A stretch of 27,495 nt of DNA from Anaerolinea sp. (GCA_029975965.1 JARKOV010000061.1:1-27495), one strand, 5' to 3'. Positions 1 to 8,145 are shown, numbered from the stretch's first letter. Numbers and translations: made by a program. Notes: generated from the sequence alone by a model not told the origin.

Positions 1-1
1 T

Positions 2-286
2 CACTTCTATCGACATCGCTCTGCTAGAAGGGGAGCTTTGAACGACCTGGCACATACCGTCGGCGATGCTGTCTTACAAAGCATAAAGGTACCGACACTG
101 GTCATTCACAGTCGAGAAGACAAATCCGTACCATTCCGTCACGCAGAATACTCCCTGGCGCTCATACCACATGCAGAACTTTGCGAAGGGGGATTCACTG
201 GGCATTTCTTCTGGATCGGCCCTGATTATCCAAGAATCAGCCAACGATTGCTTGAATTCCTCAGGACCAAGGCTGAACAAACGTGA
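2..286 (+). CDS. alpha/beta hydrolase, C-terminal part (5' end outside window)
   Basis: The frame is open from the first bases of the window, so the gene begins upstream; a TTG at 38 is only an internal codon. The visible part carries the end of an alpha/beta-hydrolase fold. A hydrophobic strand (VPTLVIHS) leads into a REDKSVP loop holding the likely catalytic acid Asp. A later GHFFW turn holds the likely catalytic His, followed by a C-terminal helix. The nucleophile elbow lies outside the window, so the substrate (ester, lactone or other) cannot be named. The stop codon sits 4 bp before the attC-type site at 291, the usual arrangement of an integron gene cassette. Base composition is poorer in G+C than most of the window. 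Confidence 0.75.
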   Translation, partial: HFYRHRSARRGALNDLAHTVGDAVLQSIKVPTLVIHSREDKSVPFRHAEYSLALIPHAELCEGGFTGHFFWIGPDYPRISQRLLEFLRTKAEQT

Positions 287-290
287 AAAA

Positions 291-392
291 GCCTAACAAG
301 GTGTGCAGCCGACTTGGGGTGCGCACCGCTTTTTTTGGCTTTTTCGCGGCTCTGAGATTCTTACCCCAAGCGGCTAACGTGAGCCGTTAGGC
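291..392 (+). other. integron-type attC recombination site
   Basis: The outer boxes are GCCTAAC (291-297; fits RYYYAAC) and GTTAGGC (386-392; fits GTTRRRY), exact inverse complements. Inside them, the L-boxes 307-320 and 363-375 pair perfectly over 13 bp with one unpaired base, A312, in the left arm. That is the single extra-helical base that sets strand polarity in genuine attC sites. The unpaired spacers between R and L boxes (298-306 and 376-385) and a variable loop of about 42 nt complete the standard plan, and 102 bp is within the usual size range. A hydrolase stops just before it and a reductase with a strong ribosome site starts 36 bp after it, as in cassettes. No integrase is visible in the window. 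Confidence 0.82.
300..337 (+). terminator. hairpin plus T-run inside the attC site
   Basis: GGTGTGC (300-306) can pair with GCGCACC (321-327; one G-T pair) and is followed closely by seven T residues at 331-337. This would end transcription of the upstream hydrolase. The stem uses the attC spacer and its loop contains the left L-box, so the RNA hairpin and the single-stranded attC fold exclude one another. Confidence 0.5.
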
Positions 393-427
393 AGCTTGAA
401 GGATCTTCTCATCCTTAGGAGGAGCAC

Positions 428-994
428 ATGCGCAAGCTCATCTACTCGACCTCGCTCTCCCTCGACGGCTACATCGATGCCGCAGGGGGAGACCCGAGTT
501 GGGTCATTCCCGACCAGGAGCTTCACAGCCATTTCAACGAGGTCGAGCGTGAGGTCGACACCCTGCTCTACGGGCGCCGCATGTACGAACTGATGGCCGC
601 CTATTGGCCCACAGCCGACCAAGACCCTTCGGCACCCGCCCCCATTGTGGAATACGCCCGGCTCTGGAAGCCAGTCCTCAAAATTGTCTTCTCCTCCACC
701 CTCGAAACCGTCGATTGGAACTCTCGGCTCGTGAGGAGCGATCCAGTCGCCGAAGTCGCCAGGTTGAAGGCCCAACCTGGGAAAAACATTGGCGTCGGCG
801 GGCTCGTCCTTGCCTCGGCCCTGGCTTCCGCCGGCCTCATCGACGAGTACCGCTTCTACTACGTCCCGATCCTCTTGGGTTCAGGCACGGCAGCGTTTTC
901 ACAAATTCAGAAGCGGGTCATCCTCCAACCGGTTGAGAACCGAACCTTCTCCTCCGGCACCGTGCTCTTGAGATATGTTCCCGCCAGCCCGTAG
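428..994 (+). CDS. RibD C-terminal/DHFR-like family reductase
   Basis: A protein of 188 residues that covers one whole RibD_C/dihydrofolate-reductase-like domain. The features are the N-terminal strand with SLDGYI, DTLLYGRRMYE around residues 40-50, KIVFSSTL near the middle, and the nucleotide-binding GVGG loop followed by a helix and LIDEYRF. Family members are NAD(P)H-dependent reductases of pterin- or pyrimidine-like substrates. Stand-alone copies such as this are usually of unknown substrate, and some give antifolate tolerance. The start is well fixed by AGGAGG (417-422) five bases before ATG. The gene directly follows the attC site, so it would be the next cassette, but no second attC follows it; a terminator does instead. 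Confidence 0.88.
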   Translation: MRKLIYSTSLSLDGYIDAAGGDPSWVIPDQELHSHFNEVEREVDTLLYGRRMYELMAAYWPTADQDPSAPAPIVEYARLWKPVLKIVFSSTLETVDWNSRLVRSDPVAEVARLKAQPGKNIGVGGLVLASALASAGLIDEYRFYYVPILLGSGTAAFSQIQKRVILQPVENRTFSSGTVLLRYVPASP

Positions 995-1072
995 GGAGTA
1001 CGCTCAAACGGCCTGACAGCGCGATTCAAGCGACCCTGCCGGCTGCGGCGGAGGCTTATCCGGGTATATCCT

Positions 1073-1117
1073 AAGCGCTCGCCGGGAGGCTCATCTCCAG
1101 GCCGATGAGCGCTTTTT
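1073..1117 (+). terminator. rho-independent terminator after the reductase gene
   Basis: A perfect 8-bp inverted repeat AAGCGCTC (1073-1080) and GAGCGCTT (1107-1114) is continued by further T residues to 1117. A smaller GGAG/CTCC stem lies within the loop. It lies about 80 bp after the reductase stop codon. The rest of the 995-1268 gap shows only a short GGGGC-TTATT-GCCCC hairpin (1219-1233) with no T-run. Confidence 0.7.
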
Positions 1118-1255
1118 AGTTTAAAGAGTTGAAATGGATGTCTGCGCTCCAAGTGGTCCGTCAGGTTGATTTGGATGGGTTATTTGGGGGGCTTCGCCTC
1201 ATCCACCTCCAAAAATCCGGGGCTTATTGCCCCACCGCCTGAGCAGTCACAAGGA

Positions 1256-1261
1256 TATAAT
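1256..1261 (+). promoter_or_regulatory. possible -10 box very close to a start codon
   Basis: A perfect TATAAT lies only 7 bp upstream of the ATG at 1269. If used, transcription would begin at or next to the start codon and give a leaderless mRNA. No good -35 hexamer is found 16-18 bp upstream, so this is tentative. Confidence 0.3.
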
Positions 1262-1268
1262 ACCTTCT

Positions 1269-2531
1269 ATGCGCATTGTGATGATTGCTCCAGGAAGTCG
1301 CGGCGACGTTCAGCCCTACATTGCATTAGGAAAAGGTTTACAGAATGCGGGGCATTCGGTTCGTCTGGTAAGCCACAGCAACTTCGAACCGTTGGTCACA
1401 TCCTATGGGCTTGAATTCTGGTCGTTTGGAAATGATGTCAAAGACGCGGTCGAGAATGGCGAAATGCGCGAGTTGACTGAAAAGGGAAATTTCCTTTTGT
1501 TAATGGCAAAAATGGCCAAAGAAGCCGAGCGCGAAGCGCTCCGTTTTGCTGAAGGCGGGTTATTAGCGGCGCAAGGCATGGATATGGTGGTGTCTGGAAT
1601 AGGAGGATTGTTCATTGGCACTTCAATTGCTGAGAAATTGGATATACCTCTTGTTCAAGCCTATGTATTTCCTTTCACGCCCACCAAAGATTTTTCCAGC
1701 GTCCTTACCCCAAAACTTCCAACTTTTCTTAACCGTTTTTCGCATCATCTTGCCCGCCAATTGATGTGGCAAGGGTTTCGGTCGGCAGACACGATCGCGA
1801 GAAAGAAAGTTTTGCATTTACCAGCAGCGCCACTTTTAGGACCCTATCATTCCAGGTCCACACAGAATATGCCCATCCTCTATGGCTTTAGCCCTTCGGT
1901 GATTCCGGCGCCATCCGATTGGAAGGATGATATTCATCTCACCGGGTATTGGTTTGCAGATGAAGCAGAAAATTGGCAGCCTCCCGCCGCACTTCTCGAT
2001 TTCATGCAATCGGGTTCTCCCCCTGTGTATATAGGATTTGGGAGCATGAGCAACCGAAATCCTGAGCAAACAGCAGATTTGGTGATTCAGGCATTAACCC
2101 AGGTTCATCAACGGGCTATCTTGCTCTCAGGTTGGGGTGGAATGCAAATAGCAAATATCCCCGACTCAATTTTCATGATCGATTCGATCCCGCACTCCTG
2201 GCTATTTCCACGGGTAGCTGCGGTCATTCACCACGGCGGAGCAAGCACAACTGCCGCTGGTCTTAAGGCTGGCGTGCCATCGGTGGTGATTCCATTCTTT
2301 GGAGACCAGCCTTTTTGGGGTCAACGGATTGCTGATTTAGGGGTCGGGTCAAAACCAATTCCACGAAAAAGACTCACTGCCGAAAGGCTCGCCAGTGCCA
2401 TTCACGAAGTGATGACCGATAAAAACATTCGCCAACGCGCGGAAAAATTAGGAAAACAAATCGAAGCAGAAAACGGGATAGAATCTGCCGTAAAAATCTT
2501 CGACGAGCTTGAGAAACTAAGAGCTGCCTAG
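1269..2531 (+). CDS. GT1-family glycosyltransferase (sterol/macrolide glucosyltransferase-like)
   Basis: A 420-residue GT-B fold enzyme. The N-terminal domain opens with MRIVMIAPGSRGDVQP, the GSRGDVQP signature of UGT80/sterol-type and macrolide-type transferases. The C-terminal domain carries the NDP-sugar site: HSWLFP, then IHHGGAST (about 320-327), VPSVVIPFFGDQPFWG (about 337-352). Such enzymes move a hexose from UDP- or TDP-sugar to a lipid or small hydrophobic acceptor; the acceptor here is unknown. I chose ATG 1269 because the signature strand begins there; an upstream TTG at 1227 would add 14 unconserved-looking residues. Codon use is clearly richer in A/T than in the genes that follow, which suggests transfer. 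It stands alone between a terminator and a convergent operon. Confidence 0.85.
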   Translation: MRIVMIAPGSRGDVQPYIALGKGLQNAGHSVRLVSHSNFEPLVTSYGLEFWSFGNDVKDAVENGEMRELTEKGNFLLLMAKMAKEAEREALRFAEGGLLAAQGMDMVVSGIGGLFIGTSIAEKLDIPLVQAYVFPFTPTKDFSSVLTPKLPTFLNRFSHHLARQLMWQGFRSADTIARKKVLHLPAAPLLGPYHSRSTQNMPILYGFSPSVIPAPSDWKDDIHLTGYWFADEAENWQPPAALLDFMQSGSPPVYIGFGSMSNRNPEQTADLVIQALTQVHQRAILLSGWGGMQIANIPDSIFMIDSIPHSWLFPRVAAVIHHGGASTTAAGLKAGVPSVVIPFFGDQPFWGQRIADLGVGSKPIPRKRLTAERLASAIHEVMTDKNIRQRAEKLGKQIEAENGIESAVKIFDELEKLRAA

Positions 2532-2584
2532 TGCTGTGTCAAACCTGAGCCGATAAACCCGTTGGGCTGAGCGCCTGCGCCTGG

Positions 2585-3871
2585 TCAAATTAACAGGTAG
2601 GGGTTCTCAAGCAGCGATTTCAGGTCGGTTAAAAACCGGGTGCCGGCCGCCCCATCGATGACGCGATGGTCGATGCCCAGGGTCAGGGTCATCACGGGCC
2701 GCACGACCACCTCCTGGTGGAGGGGCACTGCGAGGTCGGCAATCTTGCCGACCGCCAGGATAGCCGTCTCGGGAGGATTGATCAGCGCCGTGAAACGGGT
2801 CGCTCCCAACATGCCCAGGTTGCTGATCGAAAAGGTGCTTCCAGACATTTCTGCCGGGATCAATTTCCGCAGGCGGGCGCGCTCCAAGAGCTCTTGGATG
2901 GCCTGGAAGGTATCGGCGAGGCTCAGCGACTGGGCATTGCGCACCACCGGGACGATCAGGTAATCCTCCAGATCCATGGCGATGCCCAGGTGAACATCGT
3001 CCCACAAGATGATTTCGTCATCCACCAGCGAGCTGTTCAATAAGGGATGATTCGGCAAGAGGTGCGCGACCGCGTAAGCGATCAGCGCAGTGTACGACAA
3101 TCCCTTTCCGTAAGCCTGGGTGTAATGAGCCTGCACCTGCTGTTTCAGGCGCACCGCCTCGCTCATATCCACCGCAATATCGATGTAAACATGCGGGATG
3201 CTGCTCGCGCTGTGGCTCAACCTTGCGGCGATGATCGCTCGCGGTCCTTTCAGCGCGATCCGCTCTTTGATCTTTGCCTCCGGCAGCTTGACCGCCGGCG
3301 AAGTCACCTTCACGGGGGGCAACGGTCGCTCGGCCAGGGGAAGACCGGCGCCACCCTGCTCCCCACGACCGGTGGGGCGGGTTTCCAGGTGCCGCCGGAC
3401 GTCCTCGCGGTAGATTCGCCCGCGCGGACCGCTGCCGACCACCTCCGCCAGGTCCACCTGCAATTCTCGCGCGTAATTACGCGCGAGCGGGGTGGCGCGC
3501 AGCGGTTCTTGCCCCGTGAAATCAGGGTTGGCTTCGACGAGTTTCAAGCGACCTTCGTCCTTAACGATCTCGGCGGAGGGCGTTGCGGCTCGCGGCGAAA
3601 CCTGCTCCTCCCGGATTTCGGCGACCTCTTCGCCGGGCTGCAGGATATACCCGATGACCCCGGCAACCGGGACGACATCGTCCGGTTTCGCAATCAGGCC
3701 GCCCAGGATGCCGCTTTCCGGCGCCTCGACCTCGATCGCGGCTTTATCCGTCAGGACGACGAACAGCGGTTCGCCCTTGAGCACCGCCTCGCCTTCACCT
3801 TTCAACCACTCCACGAAGGTGCCCTCGTCCATGACCATATCCACTTTGGGCATGATGATCTCAACAGCCAT
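2585..3871 (-). CDS. dihydrolipoamide acyltransferase (E2) of a 2-oxoacid/acetoin-type dehydrogenase
   Basis: 428 residues with the full E2 plan. An N-terminal lipoyl domain (about 1-80) has the lipoylated Lys43 in TDKA. A charged, Pro-rich linker follows, then a peripheral subunit-binding domain (RATPLARNYARE to YREDVRRHL). The C-terminal catalytic acyltransferase domain has the active-site HxxxDG motif as HRVIDG near the end. It transfers the acyl group from E1 to CoA. The longer open frame starts at 4036, but those residues overlap the E1-beta gene; ATG 3871, 4 bp after the E1-beta stop, is the true start. It is the last gene of the minus-strand operon. No lipoamide dehydrogenase (E3) gene is in the window, so E3 must come from elsewhere. 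Confidence 0.93.
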   Translation of the reverse strand: MAVEIIMPKVDMVMDEGTFVEWLKGEGEAVLKGEPLFVVLTDKAAIEVEAPESGILGGLIAKPDDVVPVAGVIGYILQPGEEVAEIREEQVSPRAATPSAEIVKDEGRLKLVEANPDFTGQEPLRATPLARNYARELQVDLAEVVGSGPRGRIYREDVRRHLETRPTGRGEQGGAGLPLAERPLPPVKVTSPAVKLPEAKIKERIALKGPRAIIAARLSHSASSIPHVYIDIAVDMSEAVRLKQQVQAHYTQAYGKGLSYTALIAYAVAHLLPNHPLLNSSLVDDEIILWDDVHLGIAMDLEDYLIVPVVRNAQSLSLADTFQAIQELLERARLRKLIPAEMSGSTFSISNLGMLGATRFTALINPPETAILAVGKIADLAVPLHQEVVVRPVMTLTLGIDHRVIDGAAGTRFLTDLKSLLENPYLLI

Positions 3872-3875
3872 CCAG

Positions 3876-4880
3876 CTACCTGCCTTCGGTCGCCAGCTCG
3901 CGCGCCGCGCCGACGATATCTTCGACCTGCGGCACCGCGGCCTTTTCCAGAAGTCGATTGTAAGGGATGGGGACGTCCTTTCCCGCCAGGCGACGGATAG
4001 GCGCATCCAGGCGATCGAACGCTTCGCCCCCCGCAATCATCGCCGCCAGCTCGCCCCCAAATCCTCCCGTGATGGGAGCTTCGTGGACGATCAGCACCCG
4101 CCCGGTCTTTGTCACCGAAGCGTTGATCGTCTCACAATCGAGAGGTTTCAGCGTGCGTGGATCGATCACCTCCAGGTCAATGCCTTCCTTCTCCAGGATC
4201 CTGGCCGCCTCCAGCGCCCGTTGCACCATGATCGAAATCGCTATCACGGTGACGTGTTTCCCGTTCCGTTTGACCTCGGCCTTCTGCAAGGGAATCGCGT
4301 AGCTCTCCTCCGGCACAGGGCCTGTCACGCGGTACAGAAGCTTATGCTCCATGAAAACGACAGGGTTGTTATCGCGAATCGAGGAAATTAACAATCCTTT
4401 CGCGTCGTAAGGGGTGGAAGGCGCCACCACCTTGAGCCCGGGGGTGGCGACGAACCAGCTTTCCAGCGATTGGGAATGCTGAGCCGCCGCCCCCGTTCCG
4501 GAGCCAGCCGGGGCGCGCATGACCAGTGGGACGCTGACTTTTCCGCCGAACATGAAGCGCATTTTGGCCGCCTGGTTGACCAACTGGTTCATGGAGATCG
4601 CCACAAAATCCATGAACATGATCTCGAAAATCGGTCGCATCCCCATGATCGCCGCGCCGGCTGCGGCGCCGGCGATGACCGCCTCGGAGATCGGCGTATC
4701 GCGCACTCGCTCCGGACCGAACTCCTCCAACATGCCGCGCGTGACGCCAAACGCCCCGCCGTAGACGCCCACATCTTCCCCCATAAGAAACACACAGGGG
4801 TCGGCGCGCATCTCCTGGGTCATCGCCTCGCGCAGTGCATCCAGGTAGCTGATTTCACGCGTGGCAGGCGCTGTGCTCAT
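3876..4880 (-). CDS. E1-beta subunit of a thiamine-diphosphate-dependent dehydrogenase
   Basis: 334 residues, the normal length for the beta subunit of heterotetrameric E1 (PdhB/AcoB/BkdB group). The N-terminal Pyr domain carries [10 protein letters not shown], the [12 protein letters not shown] segment and the RVRDTPISE motif, which includes the Glu that activates thiamine diphosphate. The transketolase C-terminal domain (about 200-325) contains [13 protein letters not shown] and a GGFGGE segment. Together with E1-alpha it decarboxylates a 2-oxo acid, or cleaves acetoin, and passes the product to lipoyl-E2. The start codon overlaps the E1-alpha stop (ATGA), so the two are translationally coupled. 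The exact substrate cannot be read from sequence. Confidence 0.94.
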   Translation of the reverse strand: MSTAPATREISYLDALREAMTQEMRADPCVFLMGEDVGVYGGAFGVTRGMLEEFGPERVRDTPISEAVIAGAAAGAAIMGMRPIFEIMFMDFVAISMNQLVNQAAKMRFMFGGKVSVPLVMRAPAGSGTGAAAQHSQSLESWFVATPGLKVVAPSTPYDAKGLLISSIRDNNPVVFMEHKLLYRVTGPVPEESYAIPLQKAEVKRNGKHVTVIAISIMVQRALEAARILEKEGIDLEVIDPRTLKPLDCETINASVTKTGRVLIVHEAPITGGFGGELAAMIAGGEAFDRLDAPIRRLAGKDVPIPYNRLLEKAAVPQVEDIVGAARELATEGR

Positions 4881-5908
4881 GGCGCATACACCTCCGCTTC
4901 GATCGTGGCCGGTTCGGGGTCGGCAAAGGAAAGGGCGACCTGCTCCGCCTCATGGATGCTCATCTTACAGGATTGCTCGATCTGCGCATACTCGTCCTTG
5001 GTGATGACCTTGCACCGGATCAGCAGCGTCGCGAAGCGGATGATCGGGTCATTTTCCTGCCATTCTTTGATCTCATCAGGCGACCGGTAGAGGTTGCGAT
5101 CGCTTTTCGAATGGCCACGCCAGCGGTAGGTCAGGTTTTCGACCAGTGAAATCCCTCCGCCCGCCCGCGCTCGATCCACCGCTTCTTTGACCGCCGCATA
5201 GACCGCCAGAATGTTATTTCCGTCCACGGTAACCCCCGGAATGCCGTAGGCGCAGGCACGCTCGGCAACGTGCCGCAAGTTCATCGATCGCTCGGCCGGC
5301 ATCGACATGCCATACTGGTTGTTATCGCAAATAAAAACGATCGGCAGCTTCCACACCGATGCCAGGTTGAGCGACTCATGGAATTCTCCAATGTTCGCCG
5401 CGCCGTCGCCAAAAAAAGCCAGCAGGACGTTCGGCGAACGCTGCATTTGCAGAGCCAGGCCAATCCCAACGGCTGTGGGCAGGCCAGAGCCGACAATGCC
5501 GGTCGCGCCCAGGTTGCCTCCATCGATATCGGCGATGTGCATCGAGCCGCCCCGCCCCCGGCAGTAACCTTTCTCTTTTCCGATGAACTCTGCCATCATC
5601 AAGGTCAGGTCTGCCCCCTTGGCGATGGTGTGTCCGTGCCCCCGGTGGTGGTGGATAATGTAATCGGCAGGCTCGATCGCAGCGATGCTCCCCACCGGCG
5701 AGGCTTCCATGCCGATGGATAGATGCATCGTGCCATGGATCAATCCCCGGCTGTAAAGCGATTCCGCGTTCTCTTCAAAAAAACGCGTCAGCAGCATCTT
5801 CTCCAGCATCCACAATAGTTTCTCGCGCGGCAGTTGTGAAAGGAGATCGCACTCCACGTCTTCATCCAATCGCAGTTCCGATAAAACTTCCTGGACTGTA
5901 TACGGCAT
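4877..5908 (-). CDS. E1-alpha subunit of a thiamine-diphosphate-dependent dehydrogenase
   Basis: 343 residues of the dehydrogenase E1 family (PdhA/AcoA). The core contains [12 protein letters not shown], a [10 protein letters not shown] loop, and the thiamine-diphosphate/Mg motif beginning GDGAANIG (167-174) and closing with NN (196-197). An N-terminal extension of roughly 25 residues precedes the family core. The ATG at 5908 follows AAGGAG with 7-bp spacing. The strong conservation of the HxGHGH and SMHI segments resembles acetoin/acetoin-like dehydrogenase alpha subunits more than classical pyruvate dehydrogenase, but I cannot separate these without alignment. A second, different E1-alpha begins at 26907. 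Confidence 0.94.
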   Translation of the reverse strand: MPYTVQEVLSELRLDEDVECDLLSQLPREKLLWMLEKMLLTRFFEENAESLYSRGLIHGTMHLSIGMEASPVGSIAAIEPADYIIHHHRGHGHTIAKGADLTLMMAEFIGKEKGYCRGRGGSMHIADIDGGNLGATGIVGSGLPTAVGIGLALQMQRSPNVLLAFFGDGAANIGEFHESLNLASVWKLPIVFICDNNQYGMSMPAERSMNLRHVAERACAYGIPGVTVDGNNILAVYAAVKEAVDRARAGGGISLVENLTYRWRGHSKSDRNLYRSPDEIKEWQENDPIIRFATLLIRCKVITKDEYAQIEQSCKMSIHEAEQVALSFADPEPATIEAEVYAP

Positions 5909-5945
5909 CCTCAGTCTCCTTCACAGAGAAGCTGGCTGGTCTGAC

Positions 5946-6908
5946 CTAGAAATAAGACAGCACGTCCTTGGCGGTGACGTCATCCATGATGATCGTTTTG
6001 AGATAGTTCCCCTTCAACGCTGCGGCTACCGCTTGCGCCTTGTCGTCCAGCGCAGCGATGCCGATGGACAGCGGGATTGCGCGCAAATCCTCCAGGCTGA
6101 TGCCGATCACCCGAGCCGAATAAGCCTGGGCACATGCTTCGCCGTCGCGGTTAATGATATGCGCAAGGATTTCGCCGGCGCCCGCTTCGACCTCGATGAT
6201 CTCCTCCAATTCTTCCGAAGTGACCGACGTAAACTGCCAGATGCTCGAGCTGTTCGGTTTGATCGCCCCAACGCCTACCACCGCGACTTGAGCGCTGCGC
6301 GCAACGTCGAGGACTTCCTTGACATGCCGCAAATTGGCCAGGGCGTTGCGCTCCTCAGCCGTATCGGTGAACGCCGGCGCGTACAATTGCAGCGGCACCC
6401 CACCCAGGCACCGGGCGAGGATACCCGCCAGGTTATTCACATCCGTATTAAATCTCCCTTGCACCCCCCCTAGGGCCGGGACAACCTTCACGTCATATTC
6501 TTTGTCGGTATCCAGCGCCTGGACCATGGCAGCCACGCCCCGCCCTCCGCCGTTGCAGATCACATCGCCGTCCCGAATTTGCTGCAGCAGGTAGTCCGCG
6601 GCCGCTTTCCCGATCGAAGCGAGGATGGAGTCGGGGTAATCGGAATAGCGCGGGATGATGATCGCTTTTTTCACCCCGCAGACCTTTTGCACGCTACGCT
6701 CCAGGTCGAACAAGTGCTGAGATGGCGTGTGAATATTAAATTCCACCCAGCCATTGTTGCGGGCGAATTTAAGCAGGCGGTTGACTTTGGCAACCGAAAG
6801 GCCGAGTGCCTGACCGATTTCGGTCTGGTTGTGGCCCTCGTTGTAGTACATGATCAGTATTTGATTGATGAGGCGTTCATTTGCGAGATCATTGGTAATT
6901 TGCAACAT
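5946..6908 (-). CDS. SorC/DeoR-type sugar-binding transcriptional regulator
   Basis: 320 residues. An N-terminal helix-turn-helix (about 27-52, NQTEIGQALGLSVAKVNRLL) is followed by a SorC-type effector domain with the NAGD-like fold: a CNGGGRG loop at roughly residue 120, PALGGVQG, and an AVVGVGA strand near 210. SorC proteins bind phosphorylated sugars or sugar-like effectors and usually control the adjacent catabolic operon. It sits 55 bp after the phosphotriesterase homologue and 37 bp before E1-alpha, all on the same strand, so it is probably co-transcribed and autoregulated. The likely targets are the divergent promoters at 8073-8145. The start has AAGGTG seven bases upstream of the ATG. 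Confidence 0.9.
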   Translation of the reverse strand: MLQITNDLANERLINQILIMYYNEGHNQTEIGQALGLSVAKVNRLLKFARNNGWVEFNIHTPSQHLFDLERSVQKVCGVKKAIIIPRYSDYPDSILASIGKAAADYLLQQIRDGDVICNGGGRGVAAMVQALDTDKEYDVKVVPALGGVQGRFNTDVNNLAGILARCLGGVPLQLYAPAFTDTAEERNALANLRHVKEVLDVARSAQVAVVGVGAIKPNSSSIWQFTSVTSEELEEIIEVEAGAGEILAHIINRDGEACAQAYSARVIGISLEDLRAIPLSIGIAALDDKAQAVAAALKGNYLKTIIMDDVTAKDVLSYF

Positions 6909-6963
6909 CGCTAGGCACCTTATTCGATAGACTGGGTAGACATCCCCTCACCATCCGGCGTCG

Positions 6964-8004
6964 CTATTGATCCAGGTCCAGGAATTTGGCCGGAGCCTCC
7001 ACAAACAGGGTCTGCAGCTGATCCTCTGTGATCCCCATCTTCAGCATGTAAGGAACCAGGTTGGTGAAAATGTGATCATACCCCCAGCCGCCGTATTTGT
7101 GCAAGCGCATCTTCATGCACACATCGTTGCCAATGATGATCCGATCCGCGTAGCCCGCATCGACGGCCCGCTTCAAATCCGCGATGCGCTGAGTGTCGGT
7201 CTCCAAGATGACCAGCTCGGAATCGACGTTGAAGGTCGAGCCGAAACAATCCATCCCGATGGAAGCGCCAGTTTTCAAAATATCTTCCCAATAACCGGCA
7301 CCATTGACGTGGCAAATATGCACCTTTTCAACATTGGCGCCGTTCTCTTTTAAGATTTGGATCGCTTCGAGCACCGTTTCGCGCCTTCCTTCGGTGTGAA
7401 TCATGATCGGTGCATTGGTTTGGCGGTTGACCCGGCCGGCGGCGATCAAAACCTTGCGCTCCCGGGGATATATCTGGTTGCCGGTGGTGCCCAACTCGCC
7501 CATCACCCCAGCGCGGATGTCGCTGCCGTCGATGCCTTCGGTCAATTCACGGTACATCTTCTCTTCGATGTCATCCACCGTCATCGCCTCCACTTCGGGC
7601 GGGTGAAATTTATTTCGATAATACCCGGTGCAGGTGATGAAATTCATCCCCAGCTCTTCCGACAGGCGCCGCAATGCGACGGGATTGCGCCCAACGCCAA
7701 TGTTGGTTGGGTCGAGGACCGACTGGACACCCGCCCGCTTGAGGATCGCCATCTCCTCTTTCGCGTCCTGGTAGTCGGACAGAATCTGGTTATCGTACGA
7801 CCAGAGCGGTTCGCGCATCAACCAGCCATAATTGGCCAGCGTCACCCCATGTTCCAGGGAGATGCCTTGCTCTTGGAAGATCGCCTTGATCCGCTCCGGG
7901 GGTTCCACATAATCTTTGGAATAATCGCAAAAGACGTGTTCATGCGCTGCGGTGACCCCCAACGCATCGGCCTCCACGAGACCTTTCACGGTGACAATGG
8001 CCAT
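6964..8004 (-). CDS. phosphotriesterase-family metal hydrolase (Php/lactonase-like)
   Basis: 346 residues, an amidohydrolase-superfamily TIM barrel of the phosphotriesterase type. The expected binuclear metal ligands are all visible: His21 and His23 (AHEHVF), Glu170 (MGELGT) in the bridging position, His203 (MIHTEG), His232 (ICHVNG) and Asp294 (GNDVC). A Glu bridge replaces the carboxylated Lys of classical phosphotriesterase, as also seen in the E. coli homologue Php. Most family members are lactonases or esterases, so a sugar lactone or phosphoester is more likely than a pesticide-type substrate. It is the first gene of the operon, with AAGGGG eight bases before the ATG and a good minus-strand promoter about 70 bp upstream. 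Confidence 0.9.
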   Translation of the reverse strand: MAIVTVKGLVEADALGVTAAHEHVFCDYSKDYVEPPERIKAIFQEQGISLEHGVTLANYGWLMREPLWSYDNQILSDYQDAKEEMAILKRAGVQSVLDPTNIGVGRNPVALRRLSEELGMNFITCTGYYRNKFHPPEVEAMTVDDIEEKMYRELTEGIDGSDIRAGVMGELGTTGNQIYPRERKVLIAAGRVNRQTNAPIMIHTEGRRETVLEAIQILKENGANVEKVHICHVNGAGYWEDILKTGASIGMDCFGSTFNVDSELVILETDTQRIADLKRAVDAGYADRIIIGNDVCMKMRLHKYGGWGYDHIFTNLVPYMLKMGITEDQLQTLFVEAPAKFLDLDQ

Positions 8005-8072
8005 AGCAGATCCCCTTTCCAGGAAGGAAATCCTGAACGCAAAAGCGCCAATTGTTGAATATGTCTATCTAT

Positions 8073-8101
8073 ATCATAGTCTAAAATAAAAAAAATTTCA
8101 A
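8073..8101 (-). promoter_or_regulatory. sigma70-type promoter for the minus-strand operon
   Basis: Reading the minus strand, TTGAAA (8096-8101) and TATGAT (8073-8078) are separated by exactly 17 bp in a very A/T-rich stretch. Transcription would begin near 8066, giving a leader of about 60 nt before the phosphotriesterase homologue at 8004. Confidence 0.65.
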
Positions 8102-8117
8102 TCCACGAAAAATATTA

Positions 8118-8145
8118 TTGACAATCATTTAAAATTTGCTACAAT
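8118..8145 (+). promoter_or_regulatory. sigma70-type promoter for the ABC-transporter operon
   Basis: TTGACA (8118-8123) and TACAAT (8140-8145) are 16 bp apart. The -35 box lies within an ATTG-A-CAAT symmetry (8117-8125). It stands back to back with the minus-strand promoter, the two -35 boxes being 16 bp apart, so one regulator could control both. Confidence 0.65.

Noticed and set aside
1011..1166. Possible second attC after the reductase gene (GCCTGAC at 1011-1017, GTCAGGT at 1160-1166)
   Set aside because: The boxes do not fit the RYYYAAC/GTTRRRY consensus and no convincing paired L-boxes lie inside; a plain terminator occupies the region.
2561..2567. GTTGGGC, which fits the attC R-box consensus
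   Set aside because: No matching RYYYAAC box or internal pairing at suitable distance; a seven-base match is expected by chance.
2532..2584. Bidirectional terminator between the convergent glycosyltransferase and E2 genes
   Set aside because: Only a 4-bp AGCC/GGCT pairing is present and there is no T-run on either strand.
3047..4000. Long plus-strand open frame opposite the E2 gene
   Set aside because: It is a G+C-driven shadow of E2; the product is low-complexity, Arg- and Asp-rich, without domain motifs.
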